DNA of 64,000 bases, taken from Coenobita brevimanus. Its lineage: Eukaryota > Arthropoda > Malacostraca > Decapoda > Coenobitidae. Made by a program: the position numbers and the translations under genes. The notes beneath the pieces are model-generated. The model saw only the letters and a list, made by a program, of their open reading frames with translations, was not told where the DNA came from and searched no databases. The stretch covers positions 26,195,966 through 26,259,965 of the forward strand of contig CM064657.1 in the NCBI GenBank assembly GCA_032717465.1, given 5' to 3'. Positions 53,556 to 64,000 of this stretch are shown here, piece after piece. Within the stretch, counting starts at the first letter, position 1. Each line of letters starts with the position of its first letter.

Positions 53556-55516
53556 CAGTAAAAGTCCTATTATTCGGCAGCTGATTATTCGGTAGATCCG
53601 ACATTTCGGCAGTTTTGAGAAATAGTCCCATTTACGAAAATCTTTGATTGTTCGGCAGATGTCCGGAATCATCTCAGCAGTCCAGGAAGTGTTATCTGTG
53701 ACTTGTAGGCCAAATGTTTCATTACGCTTCTGAATGTTCACTAATTTCTATATTTTTTCAGACTCAGGTATAGTATTGTATTGATTACAATATTGGATAG
53801 TATCATACAGTACAGTAACCACCCCCTCCAAATTAGCGAGGGTTACGTTCCAAGCCCCCACGCTAATTCTTGAAATTCGTTCATTCTTGACGCCTTCCTG
53901 AAAGTGTCATTTACTGGTAACTGCATAGTCCATGAACCACTGATACTGTAATGCATTACCCATAAATAATGGTGCTTGTTAAATCAGTTTCCCCGTTGTT
54001 TTTAGCTGTACAGCTGTGACAGCTCTAGTATTTTTATTCCTCACCATAATGGTGGAAGGGACTGTCCTGTTTAACTAAACCTAATCTAACCGAGTTTAAC
54101 TGTACCTAATAATTTAACCATACCTAACCTAACCTAAAGTCAGAAAAATACTTAAAAATAAACTGGAGGAATATGAATTGCTAAAGTCTCTCTGATGAAA
54201 GTTAAACGTACATTTAGCGCTCATTCTTTTGTTCGTTTTTGTGTTTAATGTGAAAAAGAGAGTATTGATGCAAACAGTAATATACCCCATTAATCCCTTA
54301 ATAACCTCCGGCACTGAACAACCCTTTACAGTACTGATGTCAGTGATATCAAGTTAGTGTGAGCTATAAAGAAAATTGAACAATTATGGGGAGGGAACGA
54401 AGGTCACTGATACGTTTACACGACTCTACGCTAAGATTCCAAGCAGTCAGGTGGTCAGTTATACTCAGATATTTTCGCCCATTTGGTAAATGCCCCGTAA
54501 CTTTATAAATTTTCCCGTGACTCACAGTGAATCATAGCATGGGTTTGGGAAGCTAAATAACATATTGCTAGGTGAGCCAGACGATTATCTTCACGTCTTT
54601 AAGAAAAACAAGTTGATAGAAGAAGGGAAGAAACTTACTCTACATACTCAGAGAGGGATTAAATTTCTTCCATTTTCTTAAAGATGTGAAGATAATTGTC
54701 TGGCGCACCTAACAATGTGTTATTTAGCTTCCTAAACCCATGCTATGATTCACGGGAGAAGTTACAAAGTTACGGTGCATTTATCAAATGAGCGAAAACA
54801 TCTGAGATTAACCGACCCTCTAACTGCTTGGAATCGTATCGTAGAGTCGTGTAAACATACCAGTGACCTTCGTTCCCTTCCCATAACTGTTCTTAGTTTT
54901 TTACTGTAATGGGTTGTTCAATGCCGGAGGTTATTAAGGGATTAATGGAATACATTACTGTTACCATTAATACTCTCCCTTTCCCATGTAAACAATAAAA
55001 ACGAACAAAAGAATGACTGCTAAATGTACGATTAACTTTCATGAGAAAGACTTTAACAATTCATATTCCTTCACTTTATTTTATGCAATTTTCCGACTAT
55101 TTTATTTTGTGTTTGGAGAAAATACTGTATACAGGACTCACTCCAAACATATTTGTAATAATATAAGTAGTGATGAGTTCACCAATACAAGTGATGTACT
55201 GAGCTGGTAGGTAATATTACGTATCATTTCGGCCATCCAGGAAGTGTTATCAGACTTGTATGCCTACTGTGTCATTACACTTGTATATGTTCACTAATTT
55301 ATATATATATTTCAGATTCAGGTATAGTACTGTATTGATTGCAGTATTGTACAGTATATAGTACTCTCTCCAAACAGTTGTAATACCATAAGTGGTGATG
55401 ACAGTGTTCACCAATATAGTTAAGGTACTGAGTGGGTAGGTTTTTTATTATTCGGTAAATCCAATATCTCGGCATCAACCCGGTCCCATAGATGCCAAAT
55501 AATGGGACTTTTACTG
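53556..55516. mobile_element. Tigger-like element T9 with long palindrome
   Basis: The ends CAGTAAAAGTCCTATTATTC and inverse CAGTAAAAGTCCCATTATTT lie inside TA (53554-53555; 55517-55518). A further Tigger-like left end (CAGTAACCACCCCCTCC) lies at 53813, so a nested element is likely. Direct repeats of about 115 bases (53686-53800 and 55226-55350, sharing CAGGAAGTGTTATC and CAGGTATAGTA) flank the central palindrome. No transposase. Confidence 0.8.
54139..55097. repeat. Long inverted repeat (palindrome), about 470 + 64 + 425 bases
   Basis: The left arm 54139-54608 is mirrored by the right arm 54673-55097. Matching blocks include CCCTTAATAACCTCCGGCA / TGCCGGAGGTTATTAAGGG and GTACATTTAGC / GCTAAATGTAC. 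Two short frames on opposite strands (AKCTFNFHQRDFSNSYS and AKCTINFHEKDFNNSYS) are the same sequence read from the two arms. Arms differ by scattered substitutions and small indels. Confidence 0.88.
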
Positions 55517-57354
55517 TATATCTTTATTCCACTCATTTTTAATGTTTCCGTAAAGGCTGCGACATGTGATGCTGTTCTTCACAGGTTGCTAGGCAGGACT
55601 GAACATCACCACCTGCATCCTTGATCCACTTGAGGCCACTTCCTTGATCACGTGAGCATACATGACACAATACATGTCACTAACGGTACAACTTCTTTAT
55701 ATTTTTATCTTTTCTTTACTTAAATTAATCTTTAATGGCAAAATTTTGATGTAAAAACAAATGCCATTAAGTTTTATTTGAATTACTTTCCAACATTTAT
55801 TGTCATAAGTCTGAATCACAGCAAAAAAGCTGTTGTAACTCAGATTCCCTCCTCCCAACACAAGGTAGTCATTTCTGTTAGTCACCATGTGAGTTTATAT
55901 TGCATTATTATTACCTTCATTTTTGTACAGTGCTAAATATGCCTAATAATGCACAGTGAGTGTGCATGAATGTGTTTTGGGGTGATAAAGCAGCTTTCAA
56001 TATGGCTATTTCAAGATCCCCCCCACCCATTAGTCATATTATAATGAGTCTTATGTTACCACTTATGCAGCCTATCAAACTCCCCAATTAACTGTATAAA
56101 TGGCAAGCCCTCTATAGTCACTCCTTGTTCTTTCCTCCTCTTTTCTTTCAAGTTTCTCCTTCTGTCCACCCTGTTTCCTCTTTTCATCCCTTCTGTTCAG
56201 CCTGCTAACTCTAGAATGAGTTAGCCACTCCTTCTTTGGCTCTGATATCTCTGCTCCTTCAGAGCCCAGAAAGTAGCTTCCCAGATGCTGTTTAATGTTC
56301 TTTGTTCATACAGCCTTTTTTCTCTTTCTTTCTCTATTGGGGGGTAGGGGCAGTGACAGTTTACCTTTCATTCTAATTTTTGCTTGCCTTTTTATATATT
56401 ATGTGGTAATATGCCTTGCTGTGATACCCTTATATTTCTTGTGTTGAAACCAGAGGGGGTGGACATTTTCATCCCACGGCATCCACCCGCATCCTGGCCC
56501 CTGTTTTGGGACATCACTTTCTGTCATCACAAGGGGTGCCAAGTTGATCGATGGTGGACAAATGCTTTATGCTGCAGCTCGAGATGGAGTGATGACCGAT
56601 CCAAATGCCTCTTGCCCTGTGTCCTGCAGGTCCCCAATCTTGTTTCATTGGCATCTTGCAGTGCTGACATCCTATCAAAACCTAAGTTCCTCTGACTAGT
56701 GCTGTCAAGGTGGCATCATGGTAGATGGAAAACTCTATCTAGGACTACTGTGAACACCAAGACTTACAGATGATGCTTCAATGTTCAGACTCACTTCAGA
56801 CGCCTTACTTCTCGGAGGCCACTCCAGGACTAGGGGGTTCACTCAGCCAGAGCTCCCAGAGATGCATCCAAGAATATGTACACCTTTGTTTCAATATTGA
56901 TAATGTGAAGGATGTCATCACAAGAAAGGAGGCGGGAGTCAATGTCAACTGGCAGAGACAATGGGGAGAGGGAGGAGGAGGAGGAAGCACAGAGTGAATG
57001 CACAGCAGCCATACTGGTATATGTCACTGTACAAGACCTTCGAATGTTGTTGCAAACGGGGCCAACTCCTGGGATTTTCCTGCACTCTGATTTTTTTCCC
57101 GTGCATTTACCAGGCAAGGTCAAAGTTCATCTTTCAACACAATATATACAATAGATGTTTACTGCAAATCAGTCCCACATAAACTGAATGTCTACTGTAC
57201 AGCTCTGTGGGACATACCTTGAACCAGAGTTTTATATACTGTAATGGTAAATTTTCAAATGTACCTGTACACAGCTTTATCTAATTTTTTGTACATTTAT
57301 CACAAAAATTTCAGACATTTTTACTATGGTTTATTTAAGTCATTATCTAGTCAT
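55517..57354. other. Unassigned region
   Basis: No gene or transposon recognised. The open frames (56384-56695, 56770-56997, 56839-57123) lack known motifs. Acidic/glycine runs near 56960-56995 come from a purine-rich low-complexity stretch. Confidence 0.4.
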
Positions 57355-59338
57355 AAATCATACTGTCATGCTTATTTCCAACCCTGACTCAACCACTACT
57401 TCTAACATTTGCATACACTGCCTTCACCAACCCAACAATAAATTCCTCAGTTTCCAACCTTCTCACTGCCCACCTTACCAATTCCCTCTGGTCAATGTAA
57501 AAAGCTTTTCCCAGGTCAACATAACCACAGTACAATCTCTAATCCTCAGCCATGTACTTCAGCAAGCTTGTTTTCATCTTAGTTTTTAAATGCTCCAACA
57601 TGCTTGCATGTGTCAGCCTTGGCAGCCTAATGGCAGCTCTCCATGTTGCTCTCTATTCAGTCCCTTTTATCTCCAAGGTCACACTCTATGACCTAATTCC
57701 AAGCCTTTTTCAGTCTGCCTCTCCCACCTCCACCTTCAACTTTCACACCTCTCACTTTCTGCACCTAGTTATCATCCTCCATCCTCTCCAAATGCCCATC
57801 CCTTCTCATCACATCAGTGCATTCAAGTCCCATCCTTCCTCTCCACTCTTCATTCATGACTGTAATCCCCCAGGCCTGTCTGTCTAGGATGTACAGGTAC
57901 TACACATCCATGTGATCATTCTATCTCTATACGTTTAAGCCTGAGAATATCCTTCACCTTTAGTGCACAATATCACTACCATACAGCATTGCACTCTTTA
58001 ACACATGCTGCATTTAAAGGACCCCTAGGTACAGAGGGAGAGCCCTCTCAATATCAGGTGAGGAAACCATCAACTCCCTTAATTTCTTCTTTCTAACTAC
58101 TCCCTACACTTGCTACTGAGATTGCTCCAGCCCCACCTCAAGACATATTATTGCCCCCATATAACAAAACTCTTCCACACACTCAAGAGATTCTCCAGCA
58201 AGATTGCCTTCAACTCTTCCACATACTCAACTAACCCTCCATCACGACTGCCTTTCAACTCTTCCAGACACTCAGGAGACTCTCCAGCAAGATTGCCATT
58301 CTCACCTCCCTCCATCTGTATGCTTTCCTTTACATGAAATCAACATTATTTCTCAGCCAACCTCTAACACCACTACATCTCTTATGCACCCATTAACACA
58401 AACACTGCAAAAATTGGAGTTATTTCCCACATCCTTGTAGCAGATTGCACATCCACACACTCCTGCTATGACACCTGCTCTAGATATCATTACTTTGTTT
58501 TATCCACATTTACATATACTCTCAAACCACTGTACCCCATTCTATCTCTCCAGTTACTATATCTTTCCTCCACCTCCCTCTCATTCTCCCCAGTCAACAC
58601 CAACTCAGCAGCATATAATACCTCCCACTTGAACCTGGTTCTGAAGTCATGTGAGAGCAAGTGCCATAATAAGCAATATGGGACTTACAAATGACCCGTG
58701 ATGCACATTAATATGCATGGAAAATTAATCATTCAAACCTACATTCACTCTCACCTGGATGCATGCACCCTCACACATTGCTATAACCACTCTAAGCATC
58801 TGCTCCTCAGTCCCATGCTTTCTCATTGCTCACTTTACCACGTCCCAGAGCATTCTGTCAAATGCCCTCTCCAAATCAGCAATGACAAAGCACAACTCTC
58901 TTCCTTAATATATGTTTCTCCTGAAGATGTTGGACAACTGAATACCATATTACATCAGTGCTCCCTTTGTCTGGCATCAACCCAAACTGTATCTCATCAA
59001 TATTCACCTTTTCCCTTATCATAAATTCCAGGACTCTCTCCATTACCTTCATTATCTGATCCAAAAGACCTGTGCCTCAATAATTTCTCTTTCCAAGACC
59101 TCACCCTTCCCGTTATACACATTTACAATCATGCTATTCAACCAGTCACCTGGAACACATTCATATATATTAAATCAGTAACTAAACTCACTCCTATACT
59201 TCCAGAGACCTTCAACATCTCAGGATACAGCACAAGCACATCCGCAGCCTTCCCAAACAGCAGTATCTCAATTGCCTTCCCCATGGTACCAATATCAACC
59301 AAAGGCCAAGGGCCAAACACCGGATCTGCCATTTGCAT
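57355..59338 (-). mobile_element. LINE, fourth family, RT and 3' part
   Basis: On the minus strand sequence starts with a KA(A/G)DVLV..EMLKVSGSIGV segment (first reverse transcriptase motif). It continues with MERVLEFMIREKVNIDEIQF and a Cys-x-x-Cys..WVHKRCSGV zinc-like motif near 58430-58380, then a thumb motif ECVEEFCYMG, and ends with HLERMEDDN, VRGVKVEGGGGRGR and KKAWN blocks. This order is typical of a LINE polymerase with a Cys-rich insert before the C-terminal domain. Many stops and frame changes show it is old. No clear 3' microsatellite was seen. Confidence 0.72.
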
Positions 59339-59842
59339 ACTGTTGTCGTTGCATGCTCTGTTGACAGGTAATAAGCATTTTGCAGCAGTTAATGCAAATG
59401 ATTAACATGGATTAAGATGTTATGCACAGATCATTGATTATTGAGTTATATTTACCGCTAATTAACGTGTGTGGTGCTGCGTGGTCATAGTAAACACATG
59501 GTGAGAGGAGTTATTAAAGGTGAGATAAGGGGGGCAAGACTGAACGTACACTCACGACAAGGAGTTGCTTATACCGCAGAGGTGTAGGGAGAGAAGTCAG
59601 TCTGGTGATTGAGTCTGGAGTGTCAACACATACAGGTGCAAGCTGGCGTGGTTAGGACAGTGAAGTTACTATGAGTAACAATAACAACTGTGCCTCGTGA
59701 TGCCATACACCCTCACCACGTAAGCTGTCCTATCATAAGTGTGGTAACACTAAGTGTTTATGGAAGGATGTAGCCTAGTTGTGGCATACATATGTATGTA
59801 TGTATACATATATAAATAAATATATATATATATATATATATA
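59339..59842 (+). other. Unassigned spacer and TA-rich microsatellite
   Basis: No gene recognised. A TATG/TA tract at 59790-59842 borders T10. Confidence 0.45.
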
Positions 59843-60130
59843 CAGTAATCCCTCATTATACGATGGGGTTCCGTTCCTGAAAACCCTATCGTAAAGGAAT
59901 CCATCATATAGCAATCCCATTATAACATGGAGTCAATGGGGATACGTTCCCAGACGTGCCTAAACTCTCACATACACACACCTTAGCACTCGCATACATG
60001 AAATATCCTTATGTTTAAACATTTAAAGTAGCACATTAATAGTGAATAAAGAGAAAAAAACATGAAAACTACAGTATACAGTAGTTCTTACCTTTACTGA
60101 AGCAAGCAAGGGTTGTTTATGTGGTTCCTA

Positions 60131-61085
60131 GACAATTCGCCATGAAGTCGACAATTCGCCATCATAATATGGACGTTCCCCGTCAGGACAATTCGCCATC
60201 ATAATATGGACGTTCCCCATCAGGACAATTCCCCGTCATTCTATAAATATACTTATTACTGATTAACTGATACTTTAATAACTAATTTTCAAGGGGATCT
60301 ATCAAAGTCTATTTTCATTCAATAGCGTTGGCTTTGGATTTCATTTGTAAGTTGCACTTTTAGACAATTTGCTTTTTTAGTTAGTTCTTTTTACGGGGTG
60401 GGGCACTAACCCACCACCAACCCTTTTAGTCGCCTCGTACGACAAGCAGGGATACTGGGGGAGTATTCTTGAAAACCCCCCTACCCCCAGGGGGGTAGAT
60501 GTGGATGTGGTTGAAAAGATTAGGAGAAATACACTGAGGTGGTTTGGACATGTGGAGAGGATGGAGAATGAAAGACTGACTAAGAGGGTGTATGTAGGTG
60601 AGGTGGAGGGAGGGAGAGGGAGGGGTAGACCGAGGATGAGGTGGAGGGATGGAGTTGAGAGGTATATGAGGGAGGGGGGGGTGAGTTGGGGGGAGGGGAG
60701 TCAAATGGTGGGTGACAGAGTGACTTGGAGGCGTTTTGTCTGCGGCCACCCTTTGCGGGATTAGGGCGTCGGGCTATAGATAGATAGATAGACTTTTAGA
60801 CAATATTTAACTTGTTTCTACCTTGCTGTAGTTGACTTTGAATTATGCTCTAGCATCACCCACAGCTGTTTTCATTAATTTCCATTGGTACTAAAACATC
60901 CTGGGTATATTTTAAAATGACTTTGAAGAGGTACAAGTACAGTACTAAAAAACTAGTGTACAATACTTCCTAAATAAACTGATATGAAAATAAACAACAG
61001 GGAATCATCCTGATGACGAAAAGTCCCGATGGCAAATTGTCTTGTTATTGTTGTGATGGCGAATTGACTTGATGGCGAATTGTCC
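60131..61085. mobile_element. AATTCGCC foldback element (copy 2), interrupted
   Basis: The left side has GACAATTCGCC at 60131, 60150 and 60187 and GACAATTCCCC at 60224. The right side has the inverse GGCGAATTGTCC at 61074 and variants (GGCAAATTGTC at 61031, GGCGAATTGAC at 61058). A further direct copy of the right end lies at 61350-61423. Compared with copy 1 (36086-36442), it is in the opposite orientation and is split by the RTE insertion at 60369-60791. Confidence 0.62.
60356..60804 (+). mobile_element. RTE-like LINE insertion with 5' inversion (copy j)
   Basis: A 13-base direct repeat ACTTTTAGACAAT (60356-60368 and 60792-60804) flanks the insertion. The first part (60369-60492) is the LINE's 5' leader in reverse orientation, joined at CCCCCAG/GGGGG to the sense-strand 3' part (60490-60791; frame 60501-60764 with LRWFGHVERM). 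The tail is TCGGGCTATAGATAGATAGA. This is the classical outcome of twin priming during LINE insertion. The internal sequence is missing. Confidence 0.92.
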
Positions 61086-61720
61086 TGAAACATTTATATG
61101 GACGTAATATGATGATTATTCGTATAATTCCAAAGTATGTTGATCGTTCACTTAAGGTAATTAGGCATTTATATAAATGCCAATGTCTCGTATGTAGCCT
61201 TATGCTAAGATAAAGGAATGATCATAAATCAGCTGATTCACGTTTCAATATATTATTATTTTTTCATTTAATGCCCATGATTTGATGCCATATTTTACAT
61301 TTGCTATATAAACAATAAACCACCATCACTTTCATAACTTACATAATTCAAAAACTAGTGTACTTGCTAAATAAACTGATACGTAAATAAATGACAGGGA
61401 ATCGTCCTGATGGCGAATTGTCCCGACTCGGCCTCACAGTCACAGCCCTCACTCATCAATGTCAGAACTGGCTGGCTGGGCAGGGCTGGCTGGCTGGGCA
61501 GAGCTAGCTAATGAGGCTGGATCGGTAGACAAGTGTGTGTGGTCCAATGCCAACAGTGTGAGGATGTTTTTGTTGCGTTTGCACATTTGCTGTTCAGAGC
61601 CGCGAATGATCCATCATTGTAGCAAATTGTTCCCATTGTATAGTGGGCATAGGGTACTAAAATTTTGACATTGTATAAGTGAAATATCGTATAAAGAGGC
61701 ATCGTATAATGCGGGATTAC

Positions 61721-61722
<2 letters not shown>

Positions 61723-61770
<48 letters not shown>

Positions 61771-62134
61771 GCATCTATTGGCAGAGTGATGTATGCGCCA
61801 AAATGGCCGATGGTGAGTTACTCCCTCCAATATGTAGGAGGAGCCTTCTAGATCCTCGCTGTATAAAGCTACATACAAATAGAACCCTTATGGCTGGCTG
61901 GCAGGTGGGCAAGAATCGCGTGTTTTAGGCTTTTAAAACCCATAGAGGAAGTCTGCTCCCACATGGCAGAAGGACGTATGGGCCACGAACAGCTAGCCAT
62001 TGGGAGGCCACGTCTCAGTACTAGCCTCCAGCCTAAACCAGTCCCCCACCAGTGTCCCCCTAAACCTCGCACGTGGTTGATGGGCTGCACTGTCCTCTGC
62101 CCATTTTGAGTGCTTTGAGTGCTTTTAATTAAAA
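61723..62134 (+). other. (TA)n tract and unassigned sequence
   Basis: TA repeats at 61725-61767, then about 360 bases with no recognised gene. The minus-strand frame 61869-62207 has no family motifs and partly overlaps the LINE. Confidence 0.4.
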
Positions 62135-63626
62135 GTGTGTGGTGAAATGCTGAAGTATGGGGGAGAGATAGTAGTAGAATGGATGTGGAAAATGTGCAGA
62201 TTGGCATGGGAGGAAGGTAGAGTCCTGAAGGATTGGAAGTCAGGTATAATTATTCCCTTGTACAAAGGAAAAGGGGAAAAAGAAGTGTGTGAGAGTCATA
62301 GGGGCATGTCTTAGTATAACAGGAAAAGTGTATGGTAGGATACTTATTGACAGAGTTAGAGAAAGAACAGAGGAATTAGTTGGAGAAGAACAGGGAGGCT
62401 TTAGGAAGGGAAGAGGTTGTGTAGATCAGATATTCATTCTTAGATCTTAAGTGGAAAATTTCTAGAGAAGGGAAAGAAGTTGTATGCGGCTTTCATGGAT
62501 TTGGAGAAAGCATATGACAGGGTGGACAGACAAGGATAGTGGAAAGTACAGTATTAATAATATATGGAATAGATGGGAAGTTGTTGAATGCTGTGAAGAG
62601 TATGTATGATGGTGCTAAGAATGCAGTGCGTGTGGATGGTGCACCGAGTGAATTTTTCTCTTTGAAGGTTGGGTTGAAACAGGGATGTGTCATGTCTCCA
62701 TGGTTGTTCAATCTGTACATGGATGGGGTAATAAAAGAGGTACAAGGTAGGGTAGTGGATGTTGGAGTGGCCCTGGTGAGAGAGGATAGTGTTTGGAAAC
62801 TCCCTGTACTGCTGTTTGCAGATGATACTGTGTTGTTGAGTGAAGACAAAGGAGAGCGGCAAGGCTTGGTGGATGAGTTTGGGAGAGTGTGTAAGAAAGG
62901 GAATCTAAAGATGAATGTAGGGAAGAGTAAAGTGATGGTCTTTGAGAGAGGTGAAGTCAGTGAATGTACAGCGAGGTTGGATGGTGAGGAATTGGAAAAT
63001 GTGAGTACATTTAAGTACTTGGGTAGTGTGATGAGTAAGGATGGAGGTTTGGAGGGTGAAGTGCTTGAAAGGGTACAGCAGGGAAGCAAGGTTGCTGGTT
63101 CCTTGAAAGCAGTGATAAGAAGCAGGGAAGTGAGCATGGAAGTGAAAAAGTTACTGCATGACAGTATTGTGATACCAACTCTAACGTATGGAAGTGAAGC
63201 TTGGACGTTGCTGGAAGGACACAAGTCAAGAGTGAGAGCAGTGGAAATGAGTTATTTAAGAGGAGCCTGTGGAGTCACATAGAGAGACAGGCTGACAAAT
63301 GAGAACATCAAGGAGTGTTGTGGTGTGGATGTGGATGTGATACGAAGCGTTATGAGGAATACACTGAGGTGATTTGGGCATGTGGAGAGGATGGAGGGTG
63401 AAAGACTGACGAAGAGAGTGTATGTGAGTGAGGTGGAGGGGGTAAGAGGGAGGGGGAGGCCGAGGATGAGATGGAGGGATGGGGTGGAGAGGTATATGAG
63501 AGAGGGGGGTTTGAGTTGGGAGCGGGGCAATGAAATGGAGGGGGACAGGGCGACGTGGAGGTGATTTGTTTGTAGCCACCCCGAACAGGATTGAGGCATC
63601 TGGCAATAGATAGATAGATAGATAGA
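62135..63626 (+). mobile_element. RTE-like LINE, RT half (copy f)
   Basis: 5'-truncated at GTGTGTGGTGAAATGCTG (first RT motif), running to GGCATCTGGCAATAGATAGATAGATAG. Compared with copy c it has a TAG for Leu (about 62537), a small insertion near 62549 and losses near 62300 and 62450. Confidence 0.9.
62539..63564 (+). pseudogene. LINE reverse transcriptase (copy f)
   Basis: The frame 62539-63282 carries LKQGCVMSPWLFNLYMDG, the LLFADDTVLLS catalytic box and the thumb FKYLGSVMS, followed by SEAWTLLEG. TAG at 63280 and TGA at 63370 replace Trp codons. The last part is open as 63382-63564 with the Gly/Arg block. Inactive. Confidence 0.86.
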
Positions 63627-63807
63627 CAATATAAAAATGAATCAAAAATCAAGTAATTGCATTATTAATATAAAAATTTCACAATTTATTAATTTTTGTT
63701 TATTTTTATTTGGATCACATAATTATAACCTGTGTTAATATTTTGTGTGTGACCCCAATGCAGGAGTGTGCATTTGTGTGTTTGTTTGTTTGTTTGTTTT
63801 TTCTAAA
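63627..63807 (+). other. Short A+T-rich spacer
   Basis: Between two RTE copies; includes a (TTTG)n run at 63778-63800. Nothing else recognised. Confidence 0.5.
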
Positions 63808-64000
63808 CAATATGAATTGGAGCTGATGGGGGACGTGGAAGGTGTGTGCAGGATATTTACTGAAGAAATATGTGCAGCATGTGATGTGGTGTATGGGAGG
63901 AAGAGAAGACGGAGGGGGTGCAAGGAACGGCGTGGTGGACTGAAGAGGTCAGACAGGCTGTGGCACAAAAGAAGAAAGCATACAATGAATGGATGAGAAA
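63808..64000 (+). mobile_element. RTE-like LINE, linker part (copy g, cut by window end)
   Basis: It starts at AATATGAATTGGAGCTGATG, matching 20191 onward, with EGVCRIFTEEICAACDVVYG in frame until a one-base loss near 63918 (GGAGGGGGTGCAAGG versus GGAGGGGGGTGCAAGG). It runs off the window. Confidence 0.88.

Larger units (their letters stand above)
59843..61722. mobile_element. Tigger-like element T10
   Basis: The left end CAGTAATCCCTCATTATACG mirrors CAGTAATCCCGCATTATACG at the right. Subterminal blocks ATCGTA..GGATCC-type and TATCGTATAAAGAGGC also mirror. TA is outside the left end; the right is flanked by AATATATA. No transposase. It holds the second foldback element and, within that, an RTE insertion. 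Confidence 0.8.

Noticed and set aside
61869..62207. 112-codon minus-strand frame
   Set aside because: No family motif; part overlaps the antisense of RTE copy f.

Overview
The window looks like a stretch of a large, repeat-rich arthropod genome, most likely a decapod crustacean. The taxon is an inference from the mix of RTE-like and CR1-like LINEs, many pogo/Tigger-like DNA elements, a Tc1-like transposon, env-bearing Ty3/gypsy elements, TTAGG-type runs and a very long intron; no rRNA or mitochondrial sequence is present to fix it. No bacterial or operon-type organisation is seen.

Only one host gene is recognised. Two exons on the minus strand (51352-51259 and 37095-36876) encode the conserved core and C-terminus of a FAM162/UPF0389-type mitochondrial membrane protein. 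They are joined by matching splice phases across an intron of about 14.2 kb filled with transposons. The first exon(s) were not found.

Layout: 1-1638 is the 5' half of an RTE-like LINE (minus). 2060-2545 is a Ty3/gypsy reverse transcriptase relic. 2668-6954 holds two adjoining CR1-like LINE copies. 8070-8830 is an RTE 3' end joined to a gypsy RT scrap. 9370-11842 holds two abutting Tigger-like elements. 11850-13740 is a degraded env-bearing gypsy relic. 14107-16256 holds a third LINE family, a hairpin MITE, an RTE copy with target-site duplications and a SINE-like element. 16363-17760 is a Tc1-like transposon with an uninterrupted transposase frame. 19335-22307 is a Tigger scrap followed by a nearly intact RTE LINE. 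22359-32448 is a Tigger-like element split by an 8.9-kb env-bearing Ty3/gypsy provirus with both LTRs and a 4-bp target duplication. 34667-36583 is another Tigger-like element. The intron (37096-51258) holds a CR1 LINE, more Tigger-like elements, a TTCACY hexamer array, an RTE LINE, a broken Tigger transposase and a 160-bp tandem repeat. 51850-55516 holds an RTE fragment and Tigger-like elements, one with a 959-bp palindrome. 57355-59338 is a fourth LINE family. 59843-61722 is a Tigger-like element carrying a foldback element that itself carries a twin-primed RTE insertion. 62135-64000 holds two more RTE copies.

The RTE-like LINE is the organising theme: its 3' end always runs into a TAGA microsatellite, and a short non-autonomous element carries both its 3' tail and part of its 5' leader, pointing to a LINE-SINE partnership. 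The most distinctive items are the env-carrying provirus, the DD35E Tc1-like element, the LINE/SINE pair, the long palindrome and the AATTCGCC foldback family.
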